A DNA stretch of 64,000 nt from Spirochaetales bacterium. GTDB taxonomy: Bacteria; Spirochaetota; Leptospiria; Leptospirales; Leptonemataceae. The notes under the pieces are model-generated. The model did no database searches. It was not told the origin of the DNA and saw only the letters and a program-made list of their open reading frames with translations. Below, one piece after another: positions 17,661 through 26,947 of this stretch. Position 1 is the stretch's first letter, and each line of letters begins with the position of its first letter. The position numbers and the translations under genes are program-made. The stretch lies in the NCBI GenBank assembly GCA_015075425.1, contig JABTUL010000001.1, positions 248,001 to 312,000 of the forward strand. Direction: 5' to 3'.

Positions 17661-19817
17661 TCAGGCTCGAGGGCTGAATTCCTTGATCAGGGTCACCCTG
17701 TTACCACGGGCATTGTATTGCACGGAGCTGAAAGCGCTGAGCATCAGAATGATGCCGCGCCCGTGCTGCAGGAGGCTGTCGCGGGTCTTTTCGCGGGCGC
17801 GGGTAATGGCGCCTTCATGATCGAACCCGGGTCCCTGGTCTGTAATCCGGTACAGAACCCGATCTGAATTCAGACTGTAGTACACATGAACGGACCGACC
17901 ATTGAAACGTGTGTCCCGTTGCCTTTCTTTAATAAAATCAAGGTACGTTCCATCTGCTTGAACCCGTGTTTTGGTATCGAAATCAATCTCCAGATTGCCG
18001 TGCTCAATGGCATTGAGCAGCGCTTCGTTGAGACAGGATCGAATCCCGTGGACCTCAGCCGGTTCCATATAATTGATCAGATCGGAAACCAGCCGGCGAC
18101 TCAGTAAATCCGGCACAGTGAGATAGTTACCGATAACATAGATTTGACGTTCAGCCCGTCTGTAGGGCATAAGAACATTGCCGGCTTGCTCGCTGATTTT
18201 TAACAGCAGGAGCTCATTTTCCGACCCGCTCAAGCGCTCCAGTCGGACCAGCAGTTCCCGTGGCTCTCCCAGGCTGTTGCGAAAGGCACAGGGAAATTGC
18301 ACTGGACTGTCCGATTGCAGTGCCCGGCCAAAATAGTCGCGGGCCAGAATCATTCCCAGCGCCTGGCCGGATTTTTCTTCGTGCAGAAAATCAAAAAAAC
18401 TCTGCCCCAGTATCGTCTCCGCTCGCCGGCCCAGATACTGCCTGGTAGCGTCATTGGCTGAATAGATGATCCCATCGCCGTCCACTGTCAGGATGATTTC
18501 CCTTGAACCTTCAATCAACTGGCGGTAGCGCTGCTCGGAGCGGATCAGGATGGAACGGATCTCTTCCCCCTCTTTAATTTTCTGATCCAGGCTGTGATGC
18601 ACCATGGAAAAGCGATGCGATGCGGCCCCGGCCATAGCGATGAGCAAAGCCAGAAAGCCATACTCAACCACATGGATTCCATTGTAGATTCTTGCGTAGA
18701 CGGCGATATCGTTTGCTGCTGCCAGAAGGAAAATGAAAAAACCACCCAGCAAAGAAATCGAGCCGGCGTGATCGCTGCGATAGCCGCGCAAGCTGTAAAA
18801 AATGCTGAGTCCAAGAGCCAGCAGAATCGCTGCCAGTTTGGCGGGCAGAACAAATCGCGCATGATACAAAAACCAGGGATGATAAACGTACATACACAAG
18901 ATGGACGCCGCAGTCGCAAAAAGCAGGAGAGCCAGAAACCTGCTCAGAAAAATCTGCTTGAAACCAAAAAAAGAAGATGAAAAAGAAAACATTGCGAATG
19001 GCATGATGGCCAGTCCCAGGTTGAGCAAAAGAGAGTTATGGATGAAGCTGACCCCAAGAAACTGGAAAAGGCCGTTGAGCCCGCCAGCTACAAGGCCAAG
19101 GCCAACAGCAAAAAGACTGAAGTACAGGTAGTAGATCTCTCTTTTTCTTCCAAAAAAAGAAACAAGATACAAACTAGAAGCAAAAAGAAAAACCCCGCTG
19201 ACAAAACTGGCATTGATGATCAGTCGCGTGTGCATGTTACTGACACGCTCGGGAAAACCGATGTACTGGTAGGGCATGAGAAACCCGCCCAGGCCGTGAA
19301 AGCCCTTCACGCGCACAAAAAGCTCATTGGTCGTGGATTTTATATATTCTGGAGGTATTGTATACAGCACCGCTCCTGTATGGCCGCGCAGCAGGCTTCC
19401 GTCTTGCCCGATCCGCCCTGCCGTACCGATCAGCCGGCCATTGAAATAGACTTCATGCGCCATGGATATGTAGGTCAAGCTCAGGGCCAGTCCCCGTTCG
19501 CGAAAGGTTGCATCTGTCTCGACATTCAGCCTGTAGGTGCCGATTCCGTTATACAAAATTCCCAGTTGGTGCCACTGCGCCGGGACCGGGATTTGCCTCC
19601 AGCCCGCAATGTCTTTTGTGGCTGTGGTCCAGTCTGTCTGACCGCTGCCTGTTAAAGGACGCAGCACATCGGCGGGAATGAAATGCCAGCTCCCCCGCAG
19701 ATTTTGCAGCGGGCGACTGGCCTGCAGCGCAATGGAACCGGACTTCACCTGCGCTCCCAGCGGGAGGCAGAGGCTCAGAAAAAGGACAACAGCGGCAAAC
19801 TGTTTTTTCACCGGCAT
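17661..19817 (-). CDS. 7TMR-DISM sensor with PAS and RsbW-like ATPase domain
   Basis: 718 residues from the ATG at 19817, chosen because it begins a clean signal peptide (about 1-22, ending LGAQ); the open frame extends 50 codons further into the upstream exporter gene. Order: periplasmic jelly-roll-like sensor (about 30-200), seven hydrophobic helices (about 205-420), a short coiled linker, a PAS domain (about 440-560), and a C-terminal GHKL ATPase with N-box ALLNAIEHGN, G1 box DQGPGFD and HGRGIILM. The ATPase is of the anti-sigma-factor/serine-kinase (RsbW) kind, with no dimerisation/His box, so it would regulate a partner such as an anti-anti-sigma protein, not a standard response regulator. 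Confidence 0.8.
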   Translation of the reverse strand: MPVKKQFAAVVLFLSLCLPLGAQVKSGSIALQASRPLQNLRGSWHFIPADVLRPLTGSGQTDWTTATKDIAGWRQIPVPAQWHQLGILYNGIGTYRLNVETDATFRERGLALSLTYISMAHEVYFNGRLIGTAGRIGQDGSLLRGHTGAVLYTIPPEYIKSTTNELFVRVKGFHGLGGFLMPYQYIGFPERVSNMHTRLIINASFVSGVFLFASSLYLVSFFGRKREIYYLYFSLFAVGLGLVAGGLNGLFQFLGVSFIHNSLLLNLGLAIMPFAMFSFSSSFFGFKQIFLSRFLALLLFATAASILCMYVYHPWFLYHARFVLPAKLAAILLALGLSIFYSLRGYRSDHAGSISLLGGFFIFLLAAANDIAVYARIYNGIHVVEYGFLALLIAMAGAASHRFSMVHHSLDQKIKEGEEIRSILIRSEQRYRQLIEGSREIILTVDGDGIIYSANDATRQYLGRRAETILGQSFFDFLHEEKSGQALGMILARDYFGRALQSDSPVQFPCAFRNSLGEPRELLVRLERLSGSENELLLLKISEQAGNVLMPYRRAERQIYVIGNYLTVPDLLSRRLVSDLINYMEPAEVHGIRSCLNEALLNAIEHGNLEIDFDTKTRVQADGTYLDFIKERQRDTRFNGRSVHVYYSLNSDRVLYRITDQGPGFDHEGAITRAREKTRDSLLQHGRGIILMLSAFSSVQYNARGNRVTLIKEFSPRA

Positions 19818-19851
19818 ACTCTGTCGGGGGGAAAATTTCTGGCAAGTGGAT

Positions 19852-21633
19852 TCAAGAAAGGCCAAAAGATCCATTGCCAATTTGAACCCGCCAGAGATCC
19901 GCGTAGATCCGATCCAGGGCCACCAGTTCCTGATGATTGCCCGCTTCCACCACGCGGCCACGGTCAATTACGATAATCGAGTCGGCATGCTTGATGGTGG
20001 AGAGTCGATGGGCAACAACAATCGTGGTCCGGCCTCCGGCAAATTCAAACAGGTGGTCCTGAATCAATCTTTCCGTTTCTGTATCCACGCTGCTTGTGGC
20101 TTCATCCAGGACAAGAATCGGTGCATCTTTTAGAAGGGCGCGGGCCAGGCTCAGGCGCTGCCTTTGACCTCCGCTGAGTTTGATCCCCCGCTCGCCAACA
20201 AGTGTATCCAGTCCCTCCGGCAATTCATCAATAAAATCAAGGATCGCTGCCTGACGCGCGGCCAGTCGGATCTTTGCCTCATCTGCCTTTGTGAGGCCAT
20301 AAGCAATGTTCTCCCGGATCGAACCATGGAACAGGTACACATCCTGACTTACCAGAGCGATCTGCTGGCGCAAAAACTCAAGATCCAGTGCGGTCAGCGG
20401 AACAGAGTCCAGCAGAATCTTTCCGCGTTCCGGGTCATAGAGCCGCAGTAACAGTTTCACCAGAGTTGATTTTCCAGCGCCTGTCGTTCCAGCCACGCCG
20501 AGCATTGCCCCGGGTGGCAGATCAAAAGAAAGCCCCTGCAGCACGGGCAATTCCGGTCGGTAGGAAAAATAAACATTGTCAAAAGTAATTCTTCCCTTTG
20601 TGTTTTCCAGCCGCTCGGGATTTTCGGGGGAGCGGATGGCGATTCTGGCATCAAAGAGTCCAAAGGTTCTGCGGGCGCTGGCATTGGCCCGTTCAAATTC
20701 GTCAAAGGTCTGGCCCAACCGGGTCAGAGGCCAGAGCACCCGCTGGATGAGCATGCCAAAGAGTACCAGTTGACCGGCGGTAAGATCTGAGCTTCCGGTA
20801 AGAATCCTGTAGCTCCCCAGGCTGAGCACCGCACCAAAACCCATGGCAACCACCATGCGAATGATGGGCACGTATAAGGCAGAGAGTCGGATGGCATCGT
20901 AGTTGGCTTCCTGGTAGGCCTTTGATTCCCGCGATACCCGTTCTGTTTCCCATTTTTCCGCAGTGAAGCTTTTGATCACCAGCATGCCAGAGATATTGTT
21001 TTCCAGCCGACTGAACAGTTCTCCCACTACCTTACGAACGCGCGCGTAACGACCGCCAATCAATCGACGATAGTACACACTTCCCCAGATGATCAGCGGT
21101 ACCGGCAGAAGTCCGGCAACAGCCAGCTCCAGAGACGTTGAGAAAAAAACAAAAGAAGCAAAAATACACATAATAAAAAGTTGCAAAATATCATTGAATC
21201 CATTGTTCAGGAATCGTTCCAGCTGATTGATATCATCGCCCAGCATGGCCATGGTTTCACCGGTCCGTTGATTTTCAAAAAAAGCGATCTCCCGCTGTTG
21301 CAGACGATCATAGGTATCCACGCGCAGACGGTGTTGAACTTTCTGTGCCAGCAGCATAAAGTTTTTCTGATAGAGCCACTGAAAGATACTTTCTCCCAGA
21401 AAAATCCCGATGCCCAGACCTCCCAGAACCAGGGCCAGAGCCAGGCTACTGCCACCGGCCAGAGCGTGGATGAAAGCCGGGCCCTTATTTGCCAGCGAAT
21501 CGATCACCCAGCCGACAAGAACGGGCGGCATGAGATCGAGAATTTTATTGAGTACGGATGCGCCAAAAGCCAGACTGAACAGGCGTCCGTCCGAGCGGAT
21601 ATAGGGCAAAAGCCGCAGTACAGGATAGTCCAT
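19852..21633 (-). CDS. ABC exporter, fused membrane and ATPase domains
   Basis: 593 residues, a half-transporter of the MsbA/LmrA type. Six transmembrane helices (about 20-310) are followed by the ATPase: Walker A GTTGAGKST, Q-loop LVSQDVYLF, signature LSGGQRQR, Walker B PILVLDEATSSVD and switch His in VVAHRLS. It would work as a homodimer. MsbA moves lipid A, but multidrug and peptide exporters look the same at this level. Its stop lies 34 bases before the start of the sensor gene, so the two may share a transcript. Confidence 0.88.
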   Translation of the reverse strand: MDYPVLRLLPYIRSDGRLFSLAFGASVLNKILDLMPPVLVGWVIDSLANKGPAFIHALAGGSSLALALVLGGLGIGIFLGESIFQWLYQKNFMLLAQKVQHRLRVDTYDRLQQREIAFFENQRTGETMAMLGDDINQLERFLNNGFNDILQLFIMCIFASFVFFSTSLELAVAGLLPVPLIIWGSVYYRRLIGGRYARVRKVVGELFSRLENNISGMLVIKSFTAEKWETERVSRESKAYQEANYDAIRLSALYVPIIRMVVAMGFGAVLSLGSYRILTGSSDLTAGQLVLFGMLIQRVLWPLTRLGQTFDEFERANASARRTFGLFDARIAIRSPENPERLENTKGRITFDNVYFSYRPELPVLQGLSFDLPPGAMLGVAGTTGAGKSTLVKLLLRLYDPERGKILLDSVPLTALDLEFLRQQIALVSQDVYLFHGSIRENIAYGLTKADEAKIRLAARQAAILDFIDELPEGLDTLVGERGIKLSGGQRQRLSLARALLKDAPILVLDEATSSVDTETERLIQDHLFEFAGGRTTIVVAHRLSTIKHADSIIVIDRGRVVEAGNHQELVALDRIYADLWRVQIGNGSFGLS

Positions 21634-21686
21634 AAGCCAGTTCTTACGCCTGGCCCTGGAGCAGAATCAATAATGATCCGGGCAGT

Positions 21687-22841
21687 CTATGGTGTGCCGG
21701 GTTTTACAACGACGGGTTGGTCTTTTTCCCACGTCCCATCGAAAAGAACTTCTCCCGCCGGACCCAGAAGCTTTCCCGGACCTTCGCGGGTATCGCTCTT
21801 TAAGGCACCCGAGTATTTGGTTCCATCAGGCCAGATGTACTCGCCGGTTCCATCGAACTTATCCATGCTAAAAGTGCCATCGTAGGTTTTACCATTGGCC
21901 AGCTTCAGCGTTCCTTTGCCGTGGCGAGCATCGTCTTTGAAAGAACCCTGGTACATGGATCCATCGTTCCAGGTGAAGGTGCCTTCACCATTGCGTTTGC
22001 CGTCTTTGAAATCACCGACGTACTTGAATTCACCCGGCCAGGAGTAGACACCTTTGCCGTTCAAATTTCCGCCTTTGAGTTCTCCCTGGTATTCGGATCC
22101 GTCGGGCCACTTGAGGATGCCGGCACCTTCCATATAATCCTCTACAAATTGTCCTTCATAGATGAGCCCACTGGCCGTACGGTATTTGCCCTTACCATGC
22201 TTCTGATTGTAGTTGTACTCCCCGGTGTAGGTGACGCCATTCTTACCAACAAAGGAACCCTGTCCATGGCGCTGTCCCTTCGATACGCCGCCGGTGTATT
22301 TGTCTCCATTGGCCCAGCTAAAAACTCCCTGGCCTTCGGGTTCGCCGTCTGCCACATCGCCACTGTATTTGTCTCCATTGGGCCAGAAGAACTCTCCTTT
22401 GCCGTGCGGTTTGTTCTGTCTGACTTCGCCTACGTAGCGTTTTTCATCGGGAAAGGTCATGATACCTTTGCCTTCCATTACATCATCCAGCCAGTCTCCC
22501 GAATAGCTGAACCCATGCGGCCACACCTGCGTTCCCTTGCCGTTGCGTTTGTCCTGAACAAAGGCGCCGGTGTAGGTCCAGCCATAAGCAGCGCGCAATT
22601 TGCCAGCGCCGTGCAACTGACCATTCTGGAATTCGCCCTCATACACATCGCCATTGGGCCAGGTCATCCGGCCGGTTCCGTGGGGCTGGCCATTTTGCAC
22701 TTCTCCGCTGTAACTGCGTCCGTCGGGAAAGTCGATGGTCGTGGCCCGTGGTTCCACGGTGCGTTCCTCTTTCTTTTCCTGCGGGGCCGAACAGGCCATT
22801 GCTGCGGCAAGCAGAGCGACAAGAAATACAATGCGGTTCAT
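21687..22841 (-). CDS. MORN-repeat lipoprotein
   Basis: 384 residues from the ATG at 22841, which has an AGGAG box 6 bases upstream; longer in-frame starts lack both a ribosome site and a signal. The lipobox is AAAMAC, with Cys17 lipidated. After a short charged linker, residues 44-365 are 14 consecutive 23-residue MORN repeats of the form YxGxxxxGxxHGxGxxxWPNGxx, plus a partial one. MORN arrays form elongated beta sheets used for protein or membrane contacts; here a cell-envelope scaffold is likely but unproven. It diverges from the M48 peptidase gene. Confidence 0.88.
   Translation of the reverse strand: MNRIVFLVALLAAAMACSAPQEKKEERTVEPRATTIDFPDGRSYSGEVQNGQPHGTGRMTWPNGDVYEGEFQNGQLHGAGKLRAAYGWTYTGAFVQDKRNGKGTQVWPHGFSYSGDWLDDVMEGKGIMTFPDEKRYVGEVRQNKPHGKGEFFWPNGDKYSGDVADGEPEGQGVFSWANGDKYTGGVSKGQRHGQGSFVGKNGVTYTGEYNYNQKHGKGKYRTASGLIYEGQFVEDYMEGAGILKWPDGSEYQGELKGGNLNGKGVYSWPGEFKYVGDFKDGKRNGEGTFTWNDGSMYQGSFKDDARHGKGTLKLANGKTYDGTFSMDKFDGTGEYIWPDGTKYSGALKSDTREGPGKLLGPAGEVLFDGTWEKDQPVVVKPGTP
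21747..22712 (-). repeat. 14 tandem 69-bp MORN units
   Basis: Each 69-base unit encodes one 23-residue MORN repeat. Units differ in sequence but keep the TAC/TAT-x-GGx start and the GGx-AAxGGx middle; none is identical in DNA to its neighbour, so the array is old. Confidence 0.8.
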
Positions 22842-22958
22842 TCTGACTCCTGAGGGCTTTTTTCCGGCGATTGGCCCTGTAGATGGCATCGGATGCCAAA
22901 CTGTCAATAGTAAAGTGGCTGCAGAAAAAAGTTTTGCCTTCCTTCGAGGGCAGGCCTC

Positions 22959-23759
22959 ATGGGACGCATGAGTGAAACGCGATCTCGAAAAAGCCGTCTG
23001 GGGCTGGCGCTGGGCCTCGCCCTGATGGCCATCGTCAGCTATTATGTAAGCACCACAGTGGAGTTCAATCCCATAACCCAGGAGGAGCAAAGAGTTGCGC
23101 TCAGCGTGGATCAGGAAATTGCCCTGGGACTGCAGGCAGCACCCGAGTTAAGCCAGCAGTTTGGTGGTCTGGACGCAGCCGATGCGGATCAGGCCCGACT
23201 CGATTCCATTGGCTTTGCTCTGGTGCGCAAGAGTGCCGCAAAGAGAACCCCTTACAAGTATGAGTTCTCCCTGTTAGCTGATGATAGAACGATCAATGCT
23301 TTTGCTCTGCCTGGCGGGCAAATTTTTATTACCCGGGCGCTCTATGATAAATTGAACGATCAGCAGCTGGCCGGTGTGCTGGCCCATGAAATCGGCCATG
23401 TGGCCGGTCGTCATGGAGCTGAAAACATGGCCCGTGCGCGCCTCACCGAAGGACTGGTCAAGGCCGGTGAAGTGGCCATCACGGATGAATCGGATAGTGC
23501 GGGGCAGAAGGCCAAAATGGCGCAACTGGTAGGGACTCTGGTGAGCACGCGCTACAGTCGGGAGAATGAACTGGAGTCCGATGATTTGAGCGTTCGGTTT
23601 ATGATTGAGGCTGGCTTTGAACCGGCCGCCATGATTGAAGTGATGGAAATCCTGAGCCAGGGTGGTGCGGCCGGGCCACTGGATTTTATGAGCACCCATC
23701 CCGCGCATGGCAAACGCATAGAACGGATCCGCATGGCCATAGAGAAGTACGGACGTTGA
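22959..23759 (+). CDS. membrane-anchored M48 metallopeptidase
   Basis: 266 residues. A single hydrophobic segment (about 13-32) anchors the protein or acts as a signal. The zinc motif HEIGH (His143, Glu144, His147) and the third ligand Glu in ENELESDDLS are present, along with NAFALPGGQIFITRAL before them, all characteristic of the M48C/BepA-LoiP group that handles misfolded outer-membrane proteins. A second ATG at 22968 is an alternative start. The stop codon TGA overlaps the TTG start of the next gene, so translation is coupled. Confidence 0.85.
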   Translation: MGRMSETRSRKSRLGLALGLALMAIVSYYVSTTVEFNPITQEEQRVALSVDQEIALGLQAAPELSQQFGGLDAADADQARLDSIGFALVRKSAAKRTPYKYEFSLLADDRTINAFALPGGQIFITRALYDKLNDQQLAGVLAHEIGHVAGRHGAENMARARLTEGLVKAGEVAITDESDSAGQKAKMAQLVGTLVSTRYSRENELESDDLSVRFMIEAGFEPAAMIEVMEILSQGGAAGPLDFMSTHPAHGKRIERIRMAIEKYGR

Positions 23760-25330
23760 ACAGCTTCGATATCATCTGCATCGGTTCGGGGATGGGCTCC
23801 CTTACGGTGGGGAGTCTGTTGTCTCAGTTTGCCGGGAAAAGGGTGCTGATCCTTGAGCGGCATTTTCAGGCCGGCGGGTATACCCATGCCTTTGCCCGGA
23901 AGAATAAAAAATGGCACTGGGATGTGGGCATTCACTATGTAGGCGATATGCAGAGCGGTGGCTTTTGTCGAACGCTCATGGATAGCATCACGCAGAAAGG
24001 AGTGGTCTGGCAAAAAATGCCCGAGCCTTTTGAGAAGTTCGTTTATCCCGGGCGGACCTTTTCTCTTTTCAGTGGTGAAGACCGATTCAAAGCGGACCTG
24101 TGCTCGCAATTCCCTGACGAACAAAAAGCGATTGAACGTTATTTTCAGGATATCAAAAAAGCTTCCGCGCTTTTTGGCAAATCTATGATGATGAAGGGTC
24201 GTGCCCCGGAGCGTGAAGCCATGGGCGTTGCCGTGGAAGGACGGAAACTATACACGTTAAAGGAATATCTGGATTATTTTTTTTCCCATCCGGACTTAAA
24301 GGCGATACTTGCTTCTCAGTGGGGTGATTACGGTTTGCCGCCGTCCCGGGTTGCTTTTGCCACTCATGCTGGCCTTGTGGTCCATTACTTGAACGGTGGT
24401 TACTACCCGGACGGCGGCGCGGGCAAGATTGTGGATAGCGTTATACCGCTACTCGAAAAAACCGGTGGAACCATTCTCACCAATGTGGAAGTAGAGCGCA
24501 TTCTTATAGAAGATGGTCGGGCTTGCGGTGTGGGCGTGAAGTTTCTGCGCGACGGTGGTCGCCTCCAGGATTTTCGTGCCCCCACAATCGTTTCCGGGGC
24601 CGGGGCGCTCCTGACCTATCAGAAACTCATCCCCGAGGAGTTTCCTGTGCCGTTTCGGGAATCACTCGACCATTTTTATCAAAGAGAGCGCATGGCCACC
24701 AGTCTGTGTGTATATCTGGGCTTGCGCGAAAGTCCGGCCAGCCTTGGCTTTGCCGGTGAGAACTACTGGATTTTTTCCTCCAGTGATCATGAGGAAAATT
24801 TTCGGCGCAAAAACGACTGGCTGTCCGACTTTTCGGATGCCTCCAATTTTTATCTTTCTTTCCCCAGCTTGAAAGACCCGCAGGCCCGCAACCACACAGC
24901 CGATGTGATTCTTTTCACAGACTATGATATTTTTGAGCGCTGGAAGGAGCTTCCCTGGAAAAAACGCGGAGCGGATTACGAGGCCTTTAAGGAACGCATC
25001 CAGAATGCTGTGATCGATTCGGTGGAGCGGCGATTTCCCGGCTTCAAGGCATTGGTTGAATATGCTGAAGTATCAACGCCGCTCACCAACGAGCACTTTA
25101 CGGCTCATCCGCATGGAGCCATCTACGGACTGGCCTGTGTACCGGAGCGCTATGATCGGGAGAAATCTCCCTGGTTTGATGTTCAAACGCCCGTACCGGG
25201 TCTCTACCTGACCGGTGCCGACGCCGGAGGATCACCTGGCATCGCCGGCGCGATGGTCGGCGGGCTGGCCACGGCCCTGCGAATATCCGGCAGCCGCGAA
25301 CTCCTCAAGGAGATTCTGAAGGCGGCTTAG
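23756..25330 (+). CDS. FAD-dependent oxidoreductase, phytoene-desaturase / carotenoid-isomerase type
   Basis: 524 residues, starting with TTG that overlaps the previous stop (TTGA). An N-terminal Rossmann motif CIGSGMGSLTVGSLL and LERHFQAGGYTHAF bind FAD; the C-terminal GLYLTGADAGGSPGIAGAMV completes the FAD site. This is the CrtI/CrtISO/RetSat superfamily, so desaturation, isomerisation or saturation of a polyene or related hydrophobic substrate is likely. No other carotenoid gene lies nearby. Coupling with the M48 peptidase is unusual and may only reflect compact gene order. Confidence 0.75.
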   Translation: MNSFDIICIGSGMGSLTVGSLLSQFAGKRVLILERHFQAGGYTHAFARKNKKWHWDVGIHYVGDMQSGGFCRTLMDSITQKGVVWQKMPEPFEKFVYPGRTFSLFSGEDRFKADLCSQFPDEQKAIERYFQDIKKASALFGKSMMMKGRAPEREAMGVAVEGRKLYTLKEYLDYFFSHPDLKAILASQWGDYGLPPSRVAFATHAGLVVHYLNGGYYPDGGAGKIVDSVIPLLEKTGGTILTNVEVERILIEDGRACGVGVKFLRDGGRLQDFRAPTIVSGAGALLTYQKLIPEEFPVPFRESLDHFYQRERMATSLCVYLGLRESPASLGFAGENYWIFSSSDHEENFRRKNDWLSDFSDASNFYLSFPSLKDPQARNHTADVILFTDYDIFERWKELPWKKRGADYEAFKERIQNAVIDSVERRFPGFKALVEYAEVSTPLTNEHFTAHPHGAIYGLACVPERYDREKSPWFDVQTPVPGLYLTGADAGGSPGIAGAMVGGLATALRISGSRELLKEILKAA

Positions 25331-25390
25331 CGGGCAGAGATCGGTCGTAAGTGTTTAGCCAATTCTTTACTATGAACGAAAGATATTTAT

Positions 25391-25633
25391 ATGGATTTAG
25401 AGTATACTGAGTATTTTATGAATGTCGTTCTGGAGAAGAGGCCGTATATTAAGTTGCAATGGATTCCGGCCGTGCTGGAACAACCACTTCTAAGGCAGTT
25501 GCAAAGTGATGGACGGATCAGGCACTGGCGATTTATACCGGAACTGGAGCGCTATCTACGCGTGGTTACGCTTGAAGATGGAAGGACTGTACACAACGCA
25601 TTTCCCGACAGGGATTTCAGGGAAGAAACATGA
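25391..25633 (+). CDS. small protein paired with DUF2283 gene (DUF4258-like)
   Basis: 80 residues. The C-terminal half, with IRHWRFIPELERYLRVVT, then LEDGRTVHNAFPDR, resembles small proteins that precede DUF2283 genes in cyanobacteria and other bacteria and are sometimes assigned to DUF4258. That family is suspected to include toxin-like partners, without proof. An alternative ATG lies at 25418. The gene overlaps the next by 4 bases (ATGA). Confidence 0.6.
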   Translation: MDLEYTEYFMNVVLEKRPYIKLQWIPAVLEQPLLRQLQSDGRIRHWRFIPELERYLRVVTLEDGRTVHNAFPDRDFREET

Positions 25634-25845
25634 AATTGAACTACGATAAAGAGACGGATTCTCTCTACATTCACCTGATGGCCCGTCCTGGAGCAGATGC
25701 TGTGGTCATCAATGATGATGTTGTGGTGGACCTCGACGAAGACAGAAATCCAGTGGGCTTCGATATTCAGCATGCCAGCCGGTATGTTGACCTGACACTG
25801 CTTGAAACCAATGCTCTTCCTGTGAAAACCTTGAAAGCTCGCTGA
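25630..25845 (+). CDS. DUF2283 protein
   Basis: 71 residues. The opening MKLNYDKETDSLYIHL and the following VVVDLDEDRNPVGFDI are diagnostic of DUF2283. The family often sits directly after a DUF4258-like gene, as here, with start and stop overlapping by 4 bases. A toxin-antitoxin role has been suggested from gene pairing but no residue here shows a catalytic function. A terminator follows at 25944. Confidence 0.8.
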   Translation: MKLNYDKETDSLYIHLMARPGADAVVINDDVVVDLDEDRNPVGFDIQHASRYVDLTLLETNALPVKTLKAR

Positions 25846-25943
25846 GTACGCAGTTACCGTTGGCGGGGTTGCGGCCACAAATGTTACCCAGCGGTGGAAT
25901 CCTGCGTGATCCCGGGCAATGGCTCTTCCAATGAGATGGATGC

Positions 25944-25982
25944 AATAGCAGAGGATGGGTGCCCCCCGCCTGCTATTTTTTC
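25944..25982 (+). terminator. terminator of the DUF2283 pair
   Basis: AATAGCAG (25944-25951) pairs with CTGCTATT (25970-25977) and the inner GGGTGC / GCCCCCC bases extend the stem partly; six T residues follow the right arm. Its right half covers the last codons and stop of the convergent NYN gene. Confidence 0.75.
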
Positions 25983-26461
25983 CCGAAGAGCCGGGCCCAG
26001 TAAGCAATTTCATCAGCGCTCAAGGTTTCCTGCTTTTCTGCGCCCTCTCCTTCTTTGGTTTTTAGAAGATTCTGGATTTCCCGGGCAAAATCTTCCGAGG
26101 CCTGTGATTTGCAGCGGCTGGCCCTGGCATGCTCGCGTATTTTTTTGTCACTGGAGATCACCAGAAAATCTCTGGGACGACCGGATTTCTCAATGTAGCT
26201 GCGGATCAGGTAATCTGCGCTCAGATCATGGCTGTAATGCACGGGAATGGGGCCTTCCCTGTCCGAGCGCACTTCGCTGCCGGGCATCTTTTTACCATCC
26301 ACAAAAACGATGAACTCCAGGGGTTTTTTGCGCAGAGCATTAGAAGCGATCAATTTTTCCAGCAAGCCCTGGCGTGCCCGGGCAAGATGTCCGGCATACA
26401 TCAGATCTTCCAGATCATCAAACTTATAAATCAAATTGAAGGCATCGATCAAAAGAGTCAT
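25973..26461 (-). CDS. YacP-like NYN-domain nuclease
   Basis: 162 residues. It begins MTLLIDAFNLIYKF, the NYN/PIN-like first strand with the catalytic Asp, followed by FIVFVDGKK and FLVISSDKKIREHA, which carry further acidic residues; SEDFAREI lies toward the end. This matches YacP/Rae1-type ribonucleases, one of which cleaves mRNA on the ribosome. Divergent from hemJ with only 44 bases between the start codons, so both promoters are packed there. The last codons overlap a terminator stem for the opposite strand. Confidence 0.75.
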   Translation of the reverse strand: MTLLIDAFNLIYKFDDLEDLMYAGHLARARQGLLEKLIASNALRKKPLEFIVFVDGKKMPGSEVRSDREGPIPVHYSHDLSADYLIRSYIEKSGRPRDFLVISSDKKIREHARASRCKSQASEDFAREIQNLLKTKEGEGAEKQETLSADEIAYWARLFGKK

Positions 26462-26505
26462 GGATTTGACTTTACAGGCTGCCGCCCTTAACCACTCCTA
26501 CAGGC

Positions 26506-26940
26506 ATGCTTCTTTTTTGCAAGGCAATGCATCTGGTGGGTATGGTTGCCTGGTTTGCCGGTCTATTTTACATCTGGCGCCTGTACGTGTATGCAGCTAT
26601 GAATCCGGCCCGGGAAGTGAAGGAACAGCTCCTCCTCATGGCAGAAAAATTGCGCCGACTGATCATGCTTCCCGCTGCCGTATTCACCCTGATCTTTGGT
26701 GTGGTCATGCTCTTTTTGTTTCCGGAGTATCTGTACATGCTCTGGTTGCAGATCAAGCTCGTTCTGGTCGCTCTTCTCATCTTCAATCATGCCCTGGCAG
26801 TCCACTACGGCCAGTTGCTTGCAAAGGAGCTCAAGACAGGCCGATTTGTCCTGAGCCATCGCTTGTTTCGTTATCTCAATGAAATGCCTACCCTGCTCCT
26901 CATCGGTATAGTACTCCTCGCTGTTTTCCGTCCGCTCTGA
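26506..26940 (+). CDS. hemJ: protoporphyrinogen oxidase HemJ
   Basis: 144 residues with four hydrophobic helices. The first carries KAMHLVGMVAWFAGLFYIWR, the family signature with the conserved His in helix 1; LWLQIKLVLV holds the conserved Lys. HemJ (UPF0093) converts protoporphyrinogen IX to protoporphyrin IX in heme synthesis in the cytoplasmic membrane of bacteria that lack HemG or HemY. No other heme gene is nearby. It converges on the TrhA gene with 7 bases between stops. Confidence 0.88.
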   Translation: MLLFCKAMHLVGMVAWFAGLFYIWRLYVYAAMNPAREVKEQLLLMAEKLRRLIMLPAAVFTLIFGVVMLFLFPEYLYMLWLQIKLVLVALLIFNHALAVHYGQLLAKELKTGRFVLSHRLFRYLNEMPTLLLIGIVLLAVFRPL

Positions 26941-26947
26941 GCCGGTT

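Noticed and set aside
21921-22853. Open frame of 310 codons on the + strand over the MORN gene
   Set aside because: It is the antisense shadow of 23-residue repeats; its apparent regularity comes from the repeats alone.
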